The notes under the pieces were generated by a model that saw only the letters and a program-made list of their open reading frames with translations, did not search any database and had not been told where the DNA came from. A stretch of 64,000 bases of DNA from Lelliottia wanjuensis. GTDB taxonomy: Bacteria; Pseudomonadota; Gammaproteobacteria; Enterobacterales; Enterobacteriaceae. The position numbers and the translations under genes are program-made. Shown piece after piece: positions 29,065-38,698 of this stretch; the first letter of the stretch is position 1, and every line of letters begins with the position of its first letter. Location of the stretch: NCBI RefSeq assembly GCF_030238365.1, contig NZ_JASSOT010000062.1:62001-126000 (forward strand), in the 5' to 3' direction.

Positions 29065-29829
29065 TTAATCCTTTCGTTGCTGTATGCGGCGCAGTGAACG
29101 TTCTCGACGACTCTGTTCACGGCTGCGGTCCAGCAAGATTTCCTCAATGAAAGCCAGGTGACGGTGAGACGCTTCACGCGCCTGCTCCGGTTCCCCGGCC
29201 ATTATCGCCTCGAAAACTCGGGTGCGATGGTTGCTGACCAACGGGAGCATTTCCCGGCGGGCGTACAACAATTCAAAATTTTGTCGAACATTCTGGGCCA
29301 GCATCGGCTCCATGCAGCGTAGCAGATGGAGCAGCACCACATTGTGCGCCGCTTCGGTGACGGCAATTTGATACTGGACGACGGCATCGGACTCAGCGTC
29401 GAGATCGCCTGACTGCTGGGCCCGTTCAATGGCCTGATGAAGCTCGCGAATACGTTCACGATCTTCATCATTGCTGCGCAGGGCCGCGTAATAAGCCGCG
29501 ATACCTTCAAGCGCGTGACGGGTTTCAAGCAGGTCAAACTGGGATTCTGGGTGGTCAGAAAGAAGCTCTACCAGCGGATCGCTGAAGCTCTGCCACAGGC
29601 TGTTTTGCACAAAAGTTCCGCCGCCCTGACGACGAAGCAGCAAGCCCTTCGCTTCGAGACGTTGAATCGCCTCACGCAGAGAGGGACGGGAAACGTCGAA
29701 CTGTTTAGCCAGTTCGCGTTCAGGCGGGAGTTTTTCACCGGGGCGCAGAGTCCCTTCGAGGATTAAAAACTCCAGCTGCTGCTCTATCACATCCGATAGT
29801 TTTGGTTGGCGAATTTTGCTGTAGGCCAT
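29065..29829 (-). CDS. pdhR: Pyruvate-responsive repressor PdhR
   Basis: PdhR is a GntR-family (FadR subgroup) regulator of 254 residues. The winged helix-turn-helix is at about residues 7-75 ([20 protein letters not shown] and GGGTFV). The C-terminal all-helical effector domain is the FCD type. It represses the pdh operon and other respiratory genes until pyruvate binds. A perfect operator lies 33 bases upstream of its start, consistent with autoregulation. Confidence 0.97.
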   Translation of the reverse strand: MAYSKIRQPKLSDVIEQQLEFLILEGTLRPGEKLPPERELAKQFDVSRPSLREAIQRLEAKGLLLRRQGGGTFVQNSLWQSFSDPLVELLSDHPESQFDLLETRHALEGIAAYYAALRSNDEDRERIRELHQAIERAQQSGDLDAESDAVVQYQIAVTEAAHNVVLLHLLRCMEPMLAQNVRQNFELLYARREMLPLVSNHRTRVFEAIMAGEPEQAREASHRHLAFIEEILLDRSREQSRRERSLRRIQQRKD

Positions 29830-29861
29830 ATTCCCTGTCTTACGCCTTTTTGCCCGGAGTC

Positions 29862-29878
29862 AATTGGTCTTACCAATT
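29862..29878. promoter_or_regulatory. PdhR operator
   Basis: AATTGGT-CTT-ACCAATT is a perfect 17-base dyad and a full match to the known PdhR consensus (ATTGGTnnnACCAAT). It sits 33 bases before the pdhR ATG, where it would block the operon promoter. Confidence 0.93.
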
Positions 29879-30092
29879 TCATGTTCGTATCGCTAAAGTA
29901 ACAAAGTATTCACCTTCTGTCCATATTGGTTTTGATTGAAATCAGTAAACCCTGCACATTTTAACAACCTTACAGAAATAACGTTTCAGAAATGTAACTT
30001 TGCACAAATGAACTGGTTACCACTAAAGAGGGTGTTTTAACCTTATTGAAACGAGGGGATTTGCAATCTGAAGCGATTCAACAAGGTAAATA

Positions 30093-30149
30093 ATGAAAAT
30101 TCGCCCACTTATGGAGCATTTTTATTCTATAGATGGGTTACGGGAGTGA
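30093..30149 (+). CDS. Possible 18-codon ORF upstream of aroP
   Basis: ATG AAA ATT CGC opens an 18-residue ORF (MKIRPLMEHFYSIDGLRE) five bases behind AAGGT. It lies in the 537-base pdhR-aroP gap, 217 bases before aroP. There is no hydrophobic segment and no amino-acid run apart from single aromatic residues. It might be a short leader peptide or chance. I do not recognise it. Confidence 0.25.
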   Translation: MKIRPLMEHFYSIDGLRE

Positions 30150-30229
30150 AGCGGACGTATTTACAAATGCTTTCTTTTTATTCAAGCGATCGACATCCCT
30201 TCATAAAGCAGGTGCATTCGGGTCCGCTT
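30149..30229. other. Long-range inverted repeat in the aroP upstream region
   Basis: AAGCGGAC (30149-30156) and GTCCGCTT (30222-30229) are perfect complements 65 bases apart. They begin at the stop of the 18-codon ORF. This could fold the aroP leader if transcription starts upstream of 30149. Otherwise the gap holds AT-rich promoter DNA with no further ORF. Confidence 0.4.
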
Positions 30230-30283
30230 ACCACTATTCTGGCGTCAACGGAAGTCACCCCCGCTTTTTTCGGTCAACTTCAC

Positions 30284-30301
30284 CGTAAAGAAAAAAATAC
30301 A
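30284..30301 (+). promoter_or_regulatory. Possible weak TyrR box before aroP
   Basis: CGTAAA-N6-AATACA resembles the TyrR consensus TGTAAA-N6-TTTACA, with one mismatch in the left half and two in the right half. E. coli aroP is repressed by TyrR from boxes in this region. The match is modest. Confidence 0.35.
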
Positions 30302-30366
30302 GAAAATGGACTTTCATAATTACACACGCCCGAGCGTGAACATAACAACCACACACGAGGTTTCAA

Positions 30367-31737
30367 ATGGAAGCTCAACAGCATGGCGATCAGCTAAAGC
30401 GCGGCCTTAAAAACCGCCATATACAGCTCATCGCGTTGGGTGGCGCTATCGGTACCGGCCTGTTTCTGGGCAGCGCATCCGTCATTCAGTCGGCAGGTCC
30501 GGGGATTATTCTGGGTTACGCCATCGCGGGCTTTATTGCCTTCCTTATTATGCGCCAGCTCGGCGAAATGGTGGTTGAAGAGCCAGTAGCGGGCTCCTTC
30601 AGCCACTTTGCCTATAAATACTGGGGCAGCTTTGCCGGTTTCGCCTCAGGCTGGAACTACTGGGTACTGTACGTTCTGGTTGCCATGGCGGAACTGACCG
30701 CCGTCGGTAAGTACATTCAGTTCTGGTATCCGGAGATCCCAACCTGGGCATCGGCCGCGGCCTTCTTCGTGATCATCAACGCCATCAACCTCACCAACGT
30801 CAAAGTGTTCGGTGAGATGGAGTTCTGGTTTGCGATTATCAAAGTGATCGCGGTTGTGGCGATGATCATCTTCGGCGGCTGGCTGCTGTTCAGCGGCAAC
30901 GGCGGCCCGCAGGCGACCGTGCGCAACCTGTGGGAGCAAGGCGGGTTCCTGCCTCACGGCATGACCGGTCTGGTAATGATGATGGCGATCATTATGTTCT
31001 CGTTCGGTGGGCTGGAGCTGGTCGGGATTACCGCCGCAGAAGCCGATAACCCTGAGCAGAGCATCCCGAAAGCCACCAACCAGGTTATCTACCGTATTCT
31101 GATCTTCTATGTGGGTTCGCTGGCGGTCCTGCTCTCCCTGCTGCCGTGGACACGCGTCACCGCTGACACCAGCCCGTTCGTGCTGATCTTCCATGAGCTG
31201 GGCGATACCTTCGTGGCTAACGCGCTCAACATCGTGGTACTGACGGCGGCGCTGTCTGTCTATAACAGCTGCGTCTACTGCAACAGCCGTATGCTGTTCG
31301 GTCTGGCTCAGCAGGGCAACGCGCCAAAAGCGCTGCTGAACGTCGATAAACGCGGCGTGCCGGTGAACTCCATTATGGTCTCCGCCGTGGTGACTGCCCT
31401 GTGCGTACTGATCAACTACCTGGCACCGGAATCGGCATTTGGTCTGCTGATGGCGCTGGTGGTATCCGCACTGGTGATTAACTGGGCGATGATCAGCCTG
31501 GCGCACATTAAGTTCCGTCGCGCCAAGCAGAAGCAAGGTGTGAAAACCCGCTTCCCTGCCCTGTTCTATCCGCTGGGCAACTGGGTATGCCTGATCTTTA
31601 TGGCAGCGGTGCTGGTCATCATGCTGATCACACCGGGTATGGCGATCTCCGTCTATCTGATCCCCGTGTGGATTTTGATTCTCGGCGTGGGCTATCTGTT
31701 CAAACAGAAAAATGCCAAAACCGTAAAAGCGCATTAA
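30367..31737 (+). CDS. aroP: Aromatic amino acid permease AroP
   Basis: AroP imports phenylalanine, tyrosine and tryptophan with protons. The 456-residue protein has about 12 membrane helices and the AAT-family start LKNRHIQLIALGGAIGTGLF, then SAGPGIILGYAIAGF and the conserved GGLELVGITAAEADNPEQSI. E. coli AroP is almost the same length. It diverges from pdhR. In E. coli it adjoins ampE, but here two sugar genes lie between. Confidence 0.95.
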   Translation: MEAQQHGDQLKRGLKNRHIQLIALGGAIGTGLFLGSASVIQSAGPGIILGYAIAGFIAFLIMRQLGEMVVEEPVAGSFSHFAYKYWGSFAGFASGWNYWVLYVLVAMAELTAVGKYIQFWYPEIPTWASAAAFFVIINAINLTNVKVFGEMEFWFAIIKVIAVVAMIIFGGWLLFSGNGGPQATVRNLWEQGGFLPHGMTGLVMMMAIIMFSFGGLELVGITAAEADNPEQSIPKATNQVIYRILIFYVGSLAVLLSLLPWTRVTADTSPFVLIFHELGDTFVANALNIVVLTAALSVYNSCVYCNSRMLFGLAQQGNAPKALLNVDKRGVPVNSIMVSAVVTALCVLINYLAPESAFGLLMALVVSALVINWAMISLAHIKFRRAKQKQGVKTRFPALFYPLGNWVCLIFMAAVLVIMLITPGMAISVYLIPVWILILGVGYLFKQKNAKTVKAH

Positions 31738-31746
31738 TCCCGTCTC

Positions 31747-31773
31747 GCTCTGTGCCCGACTGCGGCACAGAGC
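31747..31773 (+). terminator. Hairpin after aroP
   Basis: GCTCTGTGCC and GGCACAGAGC form a perfect 10-base stem with a seven-base loop, nine bases after the aroP stop. There is no T-run, so it may act as an RNA 3' end stabiliser or weak terminator. Confidence 0.55.
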
Positions 31774-31898
31774 GTGTTACCTGCCTCACAAATTCTCACC
31801 CACAGCCATTTCATCCATATCACCGCCCTTATCCTGCAACGCATATATTCCTTCGCCAGCGAATAATTCTCTCCATACCGAAACTCGGAGAGCTGTCG

Positions 31899-33296
31899 AT
31901 GGATAACAATAAACTGTCTGTAAAAGAAAAGATCGGCTATGGCATGGGCGACGCGGGATGCAACATCATCTTTGGCGCCATTATGTTGTTTGTTAACTAT
32001 TTTTATACGGATATCTTCGGCCTGGCCCCCGCGCTGGTCGGGGTGTTGTTACTCTCAGTTCGCGTGATTGACGCCATCACCGACCCGATCATGGGCGCGA
32101 TCGCTGACCGTACCCGCAGTAAATATGGCCGATTTCGTCCATGGTTGCTGTGGATTGCGTTCCCCTATGCTCTGTTCAGTATTCTGATGTTCACCACGCC
32201 GGAGTGGACTTACAACAGCAAAGTTATCTATGCGTTTGTCACCTACTTCCTGCTGTCACTCACCTATACCGCCATCAACATCCCTTACTGCTCGCTGGGT
32301 GGTGTGATCACCAACGATCCAAAAGAGCGTGTGGCCTGTCAGTCGTATCGCTTTGTGATGGTCGGGATTGCGACGCTGCTGCTCTCGTTAACGCTGCTGC
32401 CGATGGTGGAGTTTTTTGGTGGCGACGACAAAGCCAAAGGCTACCAGATGGCGATGACCGTGCTGGCGCTGATTGGCACCTGCATGTTCCTGTTTAGTTT
32501 CTCAACCGTACGGGAACGTATTCGCCCGGCGGTACAAACCAATGATGAACTGAAAAACGATCTGAAAGACGTGTGGAAGAACGATCAGTGGGTGCGCATC
32601 CTGCTGCTGACCCTGTGCAACGTCTGCCCTGGCTTTATCCGCATGGCGGCGACTATGTACTACGTCACCTGGGTGATGGGGCAAAGCACCCATTTCGCCA
32701 CCCTGTTTATCAGCCTCGGCGTGGTGGGCATGATGCTCGGCAGCATTCTCGCTAAAACCCTGACCGACCGCTGGTGCAAGCTGAAAGTGTTCTTCTGGAC
32801 CAACATCGCGCTGGCCATTTTCTCCAGCGCGTTCTACTTCTTCGACCCGAAAGCCACCACCACCATCGTGGTGCTCTACTTCCTGCTCAACGTCCTGCAT
32901 CAGATCCCGTCCCCGCTGCACTGGTCCCTGATGGCCGACGTGGACGACTACGGCGAGTGGAAAACCGGGAAGCGCATCACCGGGATCAGCTTCTCCGGCA
33001 ACATTTTCTTCCTCAAACTGGGGCTGGCGATCGCCGGGGCGATGGTCGGATTCCTGCTCTCCTGGTACGGCTACGACGCGGGTGCTAAGGCGCAAAGCGC
33101 CGACGCCATCAACGGCATCGTCCTGCTGTTTACCATCATACCGGGCGTTGGCTATTTGATTACCGCAGGTGTGGTGCGTCTGCTGAAAGTAGACCGTGAC
33201 CTGATGAAACAGATTCAGGAAGACCTGGAGAAACGCCGCATGAACTATCGCGAGCTGAATGACTATCAGGAACTCAAAGCCGCTGAAACCAAATAA
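31899..33296 (+). CDS. GPH-family sugar cation symporter
   Basis: This 465-residue transporter has 12 predicted membrane segments of the glycoside-pentoside-hexuronide group, related to YagG, XynP and YicJ. Signature stretches are KIGYGMGDAGCN, DAITDPIMGAIADRTRSKYG followed by RFRPW, and the C-terminal DDYGEWKTGKRITGI. ATG 31899 was chosen because it starts this core. The open frame upstream reads into aroP DNA in another frame. A GH43 enzyme follows 10 bases later, so it probably imports a xyloside or arabinoside oligomer. No regulator gene is adjacent. Confidence 0.9.
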   Translation: MDNNKLSVKEKIGYGMGDAGCNIIFGAIMLFVNYFYTDIFGLAPALVGVLLLSVRVIDAITDPIMGAIADRTRSKYGRFRPWLLWIAFPYALFSILMFTTPEWTYNSKVIYAFVTYFLLSLTYTAINIPYCSLGGVITNDPKERVACQSYRFVMVGIATLLLSLTLLPMVEFFGGDDKAKGYQMAMTVLALIGTCMFLFSFSTVRERIRPAVQTNDELKNDLKDVWKNDQWVRILLLTLCNVCPGFIRMAATMYYVTWVMGQSTHFATLFISLGVVGMMLGSILAKTLTDRWCKLKVFFWTNIALAIFSSAFYFFDPKATTTIVVLYFLLNVLHQIPSPLHWSLMADVDDYGEWKTGKRITGISFSGNIFFLKLGLAIAGAMVGFLLSWYGYDAGAKAQSADAINGIVLLFTIIPGVGYLITAGVVRLLKVDRDLMKQIQEDLEKRRMNYRELNDYQELKAAETK

Positions 33297-33306
33297 GGAA
33301 AGCCCA

Positions 33307-34257
33307 ATGCGTGACTGGCCCAATCCCTTTATCGAACAACGTGCCGACCCGTTTATTCTGCATCACGAAGGGCTGTATTACTTCATCGCCTCAGTGCCCG
33401 AGTACGACAGGCTGGCGATCCGCCGCGCCGATTCGCTGGAGGGGTTGCGCAGCGCCGAAGAGGTGGTGGTCTGGCGAAAACCCGAGGCCGGCCCGATGAG
33501 CGAACTGATCTGGGCACCGGAACTGCATCACATCGACGGCAAATGGATCATTTACTTTGCCGCCGCGCACACTCAAGCGCTCGATGGGCTGAATATGTTC
33601 CAGCACCGGATGTTCGCCCTGGAGTGTGCCGACAGCGATCCGCTAAGCGGGAAATGGGTCGAGAAAGGGCAAATCGTCACGCCGTTCGATACTTTTGCGC
33701 TCGATGCCACCACTTTCGTTCATCAGGGTAAGCGCTGGTATCTGTGGGCGCAAAAAGCGCCGGATATCTCAGGCAACTCGAATCTCTATCTGTGTGAAAT
33801 GGAAAACCCGTGGACGCTTAAAGGCGAGCCAGTGATGCTCAGCAAACCGGAGTATGACTGGGAGTGCCGCGGGTTCTGGGTCAACGAAGGCCCGGCAGTG
33901 CTGGAGCACGGCGACAGGCTGTTTATCAGCTACTCCGCCAGCGCGACGGATGAGAACTACTGTATGGGGCTGCTGTGGATTGATAAAAGCGCCGATCCGC
34001 GCGTCGCGGCCAACTGGCATAAATCACCGCGCCCAGTGTTTACCACCAGCTATGAAAATCGTCAGTATGGGCCGGGGCATAACAGCTTTACGCAGACGCC
34101 GGACGGGGAAGATGTGCTGGTGTATCACGCGCGCAATTACACCGAAATCGAGGGCGACCCGCTGTACGATCCGAACCGTCACACCCGCCTGAAAGTCGTG
34201 CGCTGGAAAGAAAACGGGATGCCCGATTTTGGCATCCCGCCTGCAGATACATATTGA
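33307..34257 (+). CDS. Glycoside hydrolase family 43 enzyme
   Basis: This 316-residue protein has no signal peptide, so it should act in the cytoplasm. It has the GH43 five-bladed propeller acids: Asp14 in QRADPFIL (base), Asp133 in FALDATTF (pKa modulator) and Glu194 in WVNEGPAVLE (acid). WAPELHHIDGKWIIYFAA is another family hallmark. GH43 enzymes are mostly beta-xylosidases or alpha-L-arabinofuranosidases, and sequence alone does not decide which. It forms a two-gene operon with the GPH transporter that feeds it. The pair interrupts the aroP-ampE order found in E. coli. Confidence 0.9.
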   Translation: MRDWPNPFIEQRADPFILHHEGLYYFIASVPEYDRLAIRRADSLEGLRSAEEVVVWRKPEAGPMSELIWAPELHHIDGKWIIYFAAAHTQALDGLNMFQHRMFALECADSDPLSGKWVEKGQIVTPFDTFALDATTFVHQGKRWYLWAQKAPDISGNSNLYLCEMENPWTLKGEPVMLSKPEYDWECRGFWVNEGPAVLEHGDRLFISYSASATDENYCMGLLWIDKSADPRVAANWHKSPRPVFTTSYENRQYGPGHNSFTQTPDGEDVLVYHARNYTEIEGDPLYDPNRHTRLKVVRWKENGMPDFGIPPADTY

Positions 34258-34275
34258 GGAATGCGGTGCGCTGGC

Positions 34276-35126
34276 TTACACCAGCGTGCCGTAAATCGTC
34301 AGCAACGCTACCAGAACTACAATCACAAAAGAGGTTTTCTTCGCCATCGACACCGCCGCTTTCGGGGTTTCGACTTTGTCCGTATGCGGCTCGCGTGCCA
34401 GTGAGAACTGCGCCAGACGCGTCAGCACCTGATACTGCGAAGTGTGCCTATCCGCCAGGGAAGCAAACCACGCCGGTAGCGCCTTCTCGCCGTGACCAAT
34501 CAGGGCATACACCACGCCAACCAGGCGCACCGGCAGCCAGTCCAGCACGTGTAAAATCGCGTCGATGCCTGACAGCAGACGTTCGTGCGGCGTCAGATAG
34601 CGCGCCAGCCAGGTCTGCCAGGCGCGTAAGAAAGCGTAGCCCATCAGGAACACCGGCCCCAGTGGGCCGCCCACCACAAACCAGAATAGCGGCGCGAGGT
34701 AATAGCGGAAGTTAATCCACAGCAGCGCGTTTTGCAGCTCGCGCAGATAATCGCGCTCGTTGCAGTCCGGCGGAACGCCGTGGATCAGCGTCAGCTCGCT
34801 CGCCATCGCGCCGCGCGCGTGGCTATCGTCGCGGGATGCGGCTTTCAGATAGGCATGGTAGTGCAACCGTACCTTTCCCGCACCGATGCACAGCACCCCC
34901 AGCAGGATCCACACCACCAGCAGCGGCACGTTGAAAAACAGGCCATGCAGCGCACGCAGCAGCAGGAACACCACGCCCATCACCACGGCGGTCATCAGGA
35001 GAGTGCGCAGCATCGAGAAATGTTTAATCCGACGGAAGACCACTTCCATCCGGTGATCCAAATGCCAGTGCTCGCCCAGTTTAAACAACCGTTCAGCGAT
35101 CATCACCAGCAGCATGGTAAACAACG

Positions 35127-35130
<4 letters not shown>
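34276..35130 (-). CDS. ampE: Inner membrane protein AmpE
   Basis: AmpE is a 284-residue membrane protein with about four helices and a conserved cytoplasmic region, [20 protein letters not shown]. Homologues belong to the CobD/CbiB-like group. It has been described as a signalling partner of AmpD, though beta-lactamase induction depends mainly on AmpD. Its start overlaps the ampD stop by four bases (ATGA). It converges on the GH43 gene. Confidence 0.95.
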
Positions 35131-36671
<1,541 letters not shown>

Positions 36672-36681
36672 TACAGGTTTA

Positions 36682-36709
36682 TTCCTCCTCTTCTACGGGA
36701 GAGGAGGAA
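36682..36709 (+). terminator. Hairpin after nadC
   Basis: TTCCTCCTCT and AGAGGAGGAA form a perfect 10-base stem with an eight-base loop, 11 bases after the nadC stop. There is no T-run. It may be a variant of the small palindrome at 4377 and 16828, or a weak terminator. Confidence 0.5.
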
Positions 36710-36722
36710 CTTCGCACGCGTT

Positions 36723-36738
36723 TACGACGCGCCTCGCA
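36723..36738 (+). promoter_or_regulatory. CRP-S-like site upstream of ppdD
   Basis: TACGA-N6-TCGCA differs by one base from the CRP-S consensus TGCGA-N6-TCGCA. It lies 126 bases before the ppdD ATG. CRP-S sites need both CRP and Sxy, and E. coli ppdD belongs to the Sxy-dependent competence regulon. Confidence 0.6.
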
Positions 36739-36863
36739 AAGTGTTAATGCAGCAATGCAACCGCTTTAAAATCCTCTGAACCACCCTTCACGATCCTTTT
36801 TTCGCTCCTCGTGTTTATCTCTTCGCGCTGCCACAGTGGCGTCACGAAACTCAAGGAGCTGAC

Positions 36864-37301
36864 ATGAACAGACAACAAGGATTTACCCTCATAGAGCTAA
36901 TGGTCGTCATTGGCATTATCGCGATTCTCAGCGCCATCGGCGTGCCTGCGTACCAGAACTATCTGCGCAAAGCCGCGCTGACGGATATGCTGCAAACCTT
37001 TGTCCCCTATCGCACGGCCATTGAACTTTGCGCACTTGAGCACGGCGGTGTCGATACCTGCGACGGTGGAACCAACGGCATTCGCTCTCCAACGACCACG
37101 CGCTATGTCTCTGCGATGAGCGTTGCCAAAGGTGTGGTGGCACTGACAGGCCAGGAGAGCCTGAACGGTCTGGAAGTGGTGCTGGCACCGGTCTGGAGCG
37201 ACGGGGACGGCATCACCGGCTGGACGCGCGACTGCACTATCGCTAATGACAGCGCGTTAAAACAGGCGTGCGAAGACGTTTTCCGCTTCGATAACAAATA
37301 G
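36864..37301 (+). CDS. ppdD: Prepilin peptidase-dependent major pilin
   Basis: This is a type IV pilin of 145 residues. The short leader MNRQQG is cut before Phe7, giving FTLIELMVVIGIIAIL with the conserved Glu at position 5 of the mature protein. Two cysteine pairs (IELCALEHGGVDTC and RDCTIANDSALKQAC) probably form disulfides in the globular head. It heads the ppdD-hofB-hofC operon for the pilus used in DNA uptake and adhesion in related species. The site at 36723 suggests CRP/Sxy control. Confidence 0.96.
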   Translation: MNRQQGFTLIELMVVIGIIAILSAIGVPAYQNYLRKAALTDMLQTFVPYRTAIELCALEHGGVDTCDGGTNGIRSPTTTRYVSAMSVAKGVVALTGQESLNGLEVVLAPVWSDGDGITGWTRDCTIANDSALKQACEDVFRFDNK

Positions 37302-37312
37302 AGGTGCTGACC

Positions 37313-38698
37313 ATGAATACAGAGCAACTGACTCTGCTTTGCCAGCGCCATCATGCGCTGCTATTAGGCAGCAACGATGAGACGATCAACATTGCCGTGG
37401 TGGACACACCGGCATCACAGATGATGGAAGCCCTGCGCTTCGCCACGCAAAAGCGGATTGATATTGAGTGCTGGTCGAAAGAGCGGATGGAGAAGCATCA
37501 GCAGGCGTCATCCCAATCCTCTTTACCGGTCACCACTCTGGTAACGAGTTCAGCGGTCGATATTCTCAACCGGACGCTTTTGCAGGCCCTCAGCCAGCGC
37601 GCCTCAGATATCCACGTCGAACCCGCGGGTGAGACCTGGCAAATCCGTTTGCGTATCGACGGCGTGCTGTACCCGCAGCCGCCCTTAACGGCTGCGGTGG
37701 CGACCACGCTGATCGCCCGCCTGAAGGTATTGGGGGAGCTGGATATCGCCGAGCGCCGTTTGCCGCAGGACGGGCAGTTTACCGTTGAACTGGCGGGCAA
37801 CTCCGTCTCGTTTCGTATCGCAACGCTCCCCTGCCGAGGAGGCGAAAAAATCGTTCTGCGCTTACTGCACCAGGTGCAACAGGCGCTGGAACTGGATGCC
37901 TTAGGCATGACGGAGGCCCAGCGCGCACTGTTTGCCGATGCGCTTCATCAGCCGCAGGGGCTTTTACTGGTGACCGGCCCGACCGGCAGCGGGAAAACCG
38001 TCACGCTCTATAGCGCGCTGCAGGCCCGTAACGATCAGGACGTGAATATTTGCAGCGTCGAAGATCCGATTGAAATCCCCCTTGCCGGGCTGAATCAGAC
38101 GCAGATCAACCCGCGCGCCGGTCTGTCCTTTCAAAGCGTGCTTCGGGCACTTTTGCGCCAGGATCCGGACATCATCATGGTGGGCGAGATCCGCGATGGT
38201 GAAACGGCTGAGATCGCCATCAACGCTGCGCAGACCGGGCATCTGGTGCTCTCAACGTTGCATACCAACTCCACCACCGAAACGCTGATCCGCTTACAGC
38301 AGATGGGCGTAGCCCGCTGGATGGTCTCCTCAGCCCTGACGCTGGTGATTGCCCAGAGGTTGGTCCGCCGCCTGTGCCCGCACTGCCGAAAAGAGACTGA
38401 CCAAAGGATAACGCTTCCAGAGACTGTCTGGCCGCGTGAGCTTCCTCACTGGCAGCCGGCAGGATGCGATCGCTGTTATCACGGCTTTTATGGCCGCGTC
38501 GCCCTGTTTGAAGTGCTCTCGGTGAACAGCGACATCCGCCAGGCCATTGCCAGCGGCGCGTCGATTGAACAAATTGACCACACTGCACGGCGCACCGGGA
38601 TGACCACGCTCTTTGAACACGGCTGCCTGACCGTTGAGCAAGGTCATACCACCATGGAGGAGATCGTTCGCGTGCTGGGGCTACCGGATGGCTGCTAA
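37313..38698 (+). CDS. hofB: Type IV pilus assembly ATPase HofB (GspE/PilB family)
   Basis: HofB powers pilin polymerisation. The 461-residue protein has Walker A GPTGSGKT, an Asp box near NICSVEDPIE, Walker B-type DIIMVGEIRDGETAEIA, the His box STLHTNSTTETLIRL, and a zinc-binding tetracysteine (CPHC...CDRC). The N-terminal domain is shorter than in PilB, as in E. coli HofB. ATG 37313 matches the homologue start. It overlaps hofC by 11 bases. Confidence 0.95.
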   Translation: MNTEQLTLLCQRHHALLLGSNDETINIAVVDTPASQMMEALRFATQKRIDIECWSKERMEKHQQASSQSSLPVTTLVTSSAVDILNRTLLQALSQRASDIHVEPAGETWQIRLRIDGVLYPQPPLTAAVATTLIARLKVLGELDIAERRLPQDGQFTVELAGNSVSFRIATLPCRGGEKIVLRLLHQVQQALELDALGMTEAQRALFADALHQPQGLLLVTGPTGSGKTVTLYSALQARNDQDVNICSVEDPIEIPLAGLNQTQINPRAGLSFQSVLRALLRQDPDIIMVGEIRDGETAEIAINAAQTGHLVLSTLHTNSTTETLIRLQQMGVARWMVSSALTLVIAQRLVRRLCPHCRKETDQRITLPETVWPRELPHWQPAGCDRCYHGFYGRVALFEVLSVNSDIRQAIASGASIEQIDHTARRTGMTTLFEHGCLTVEQGHTTMEEIVRVLGLPDGC

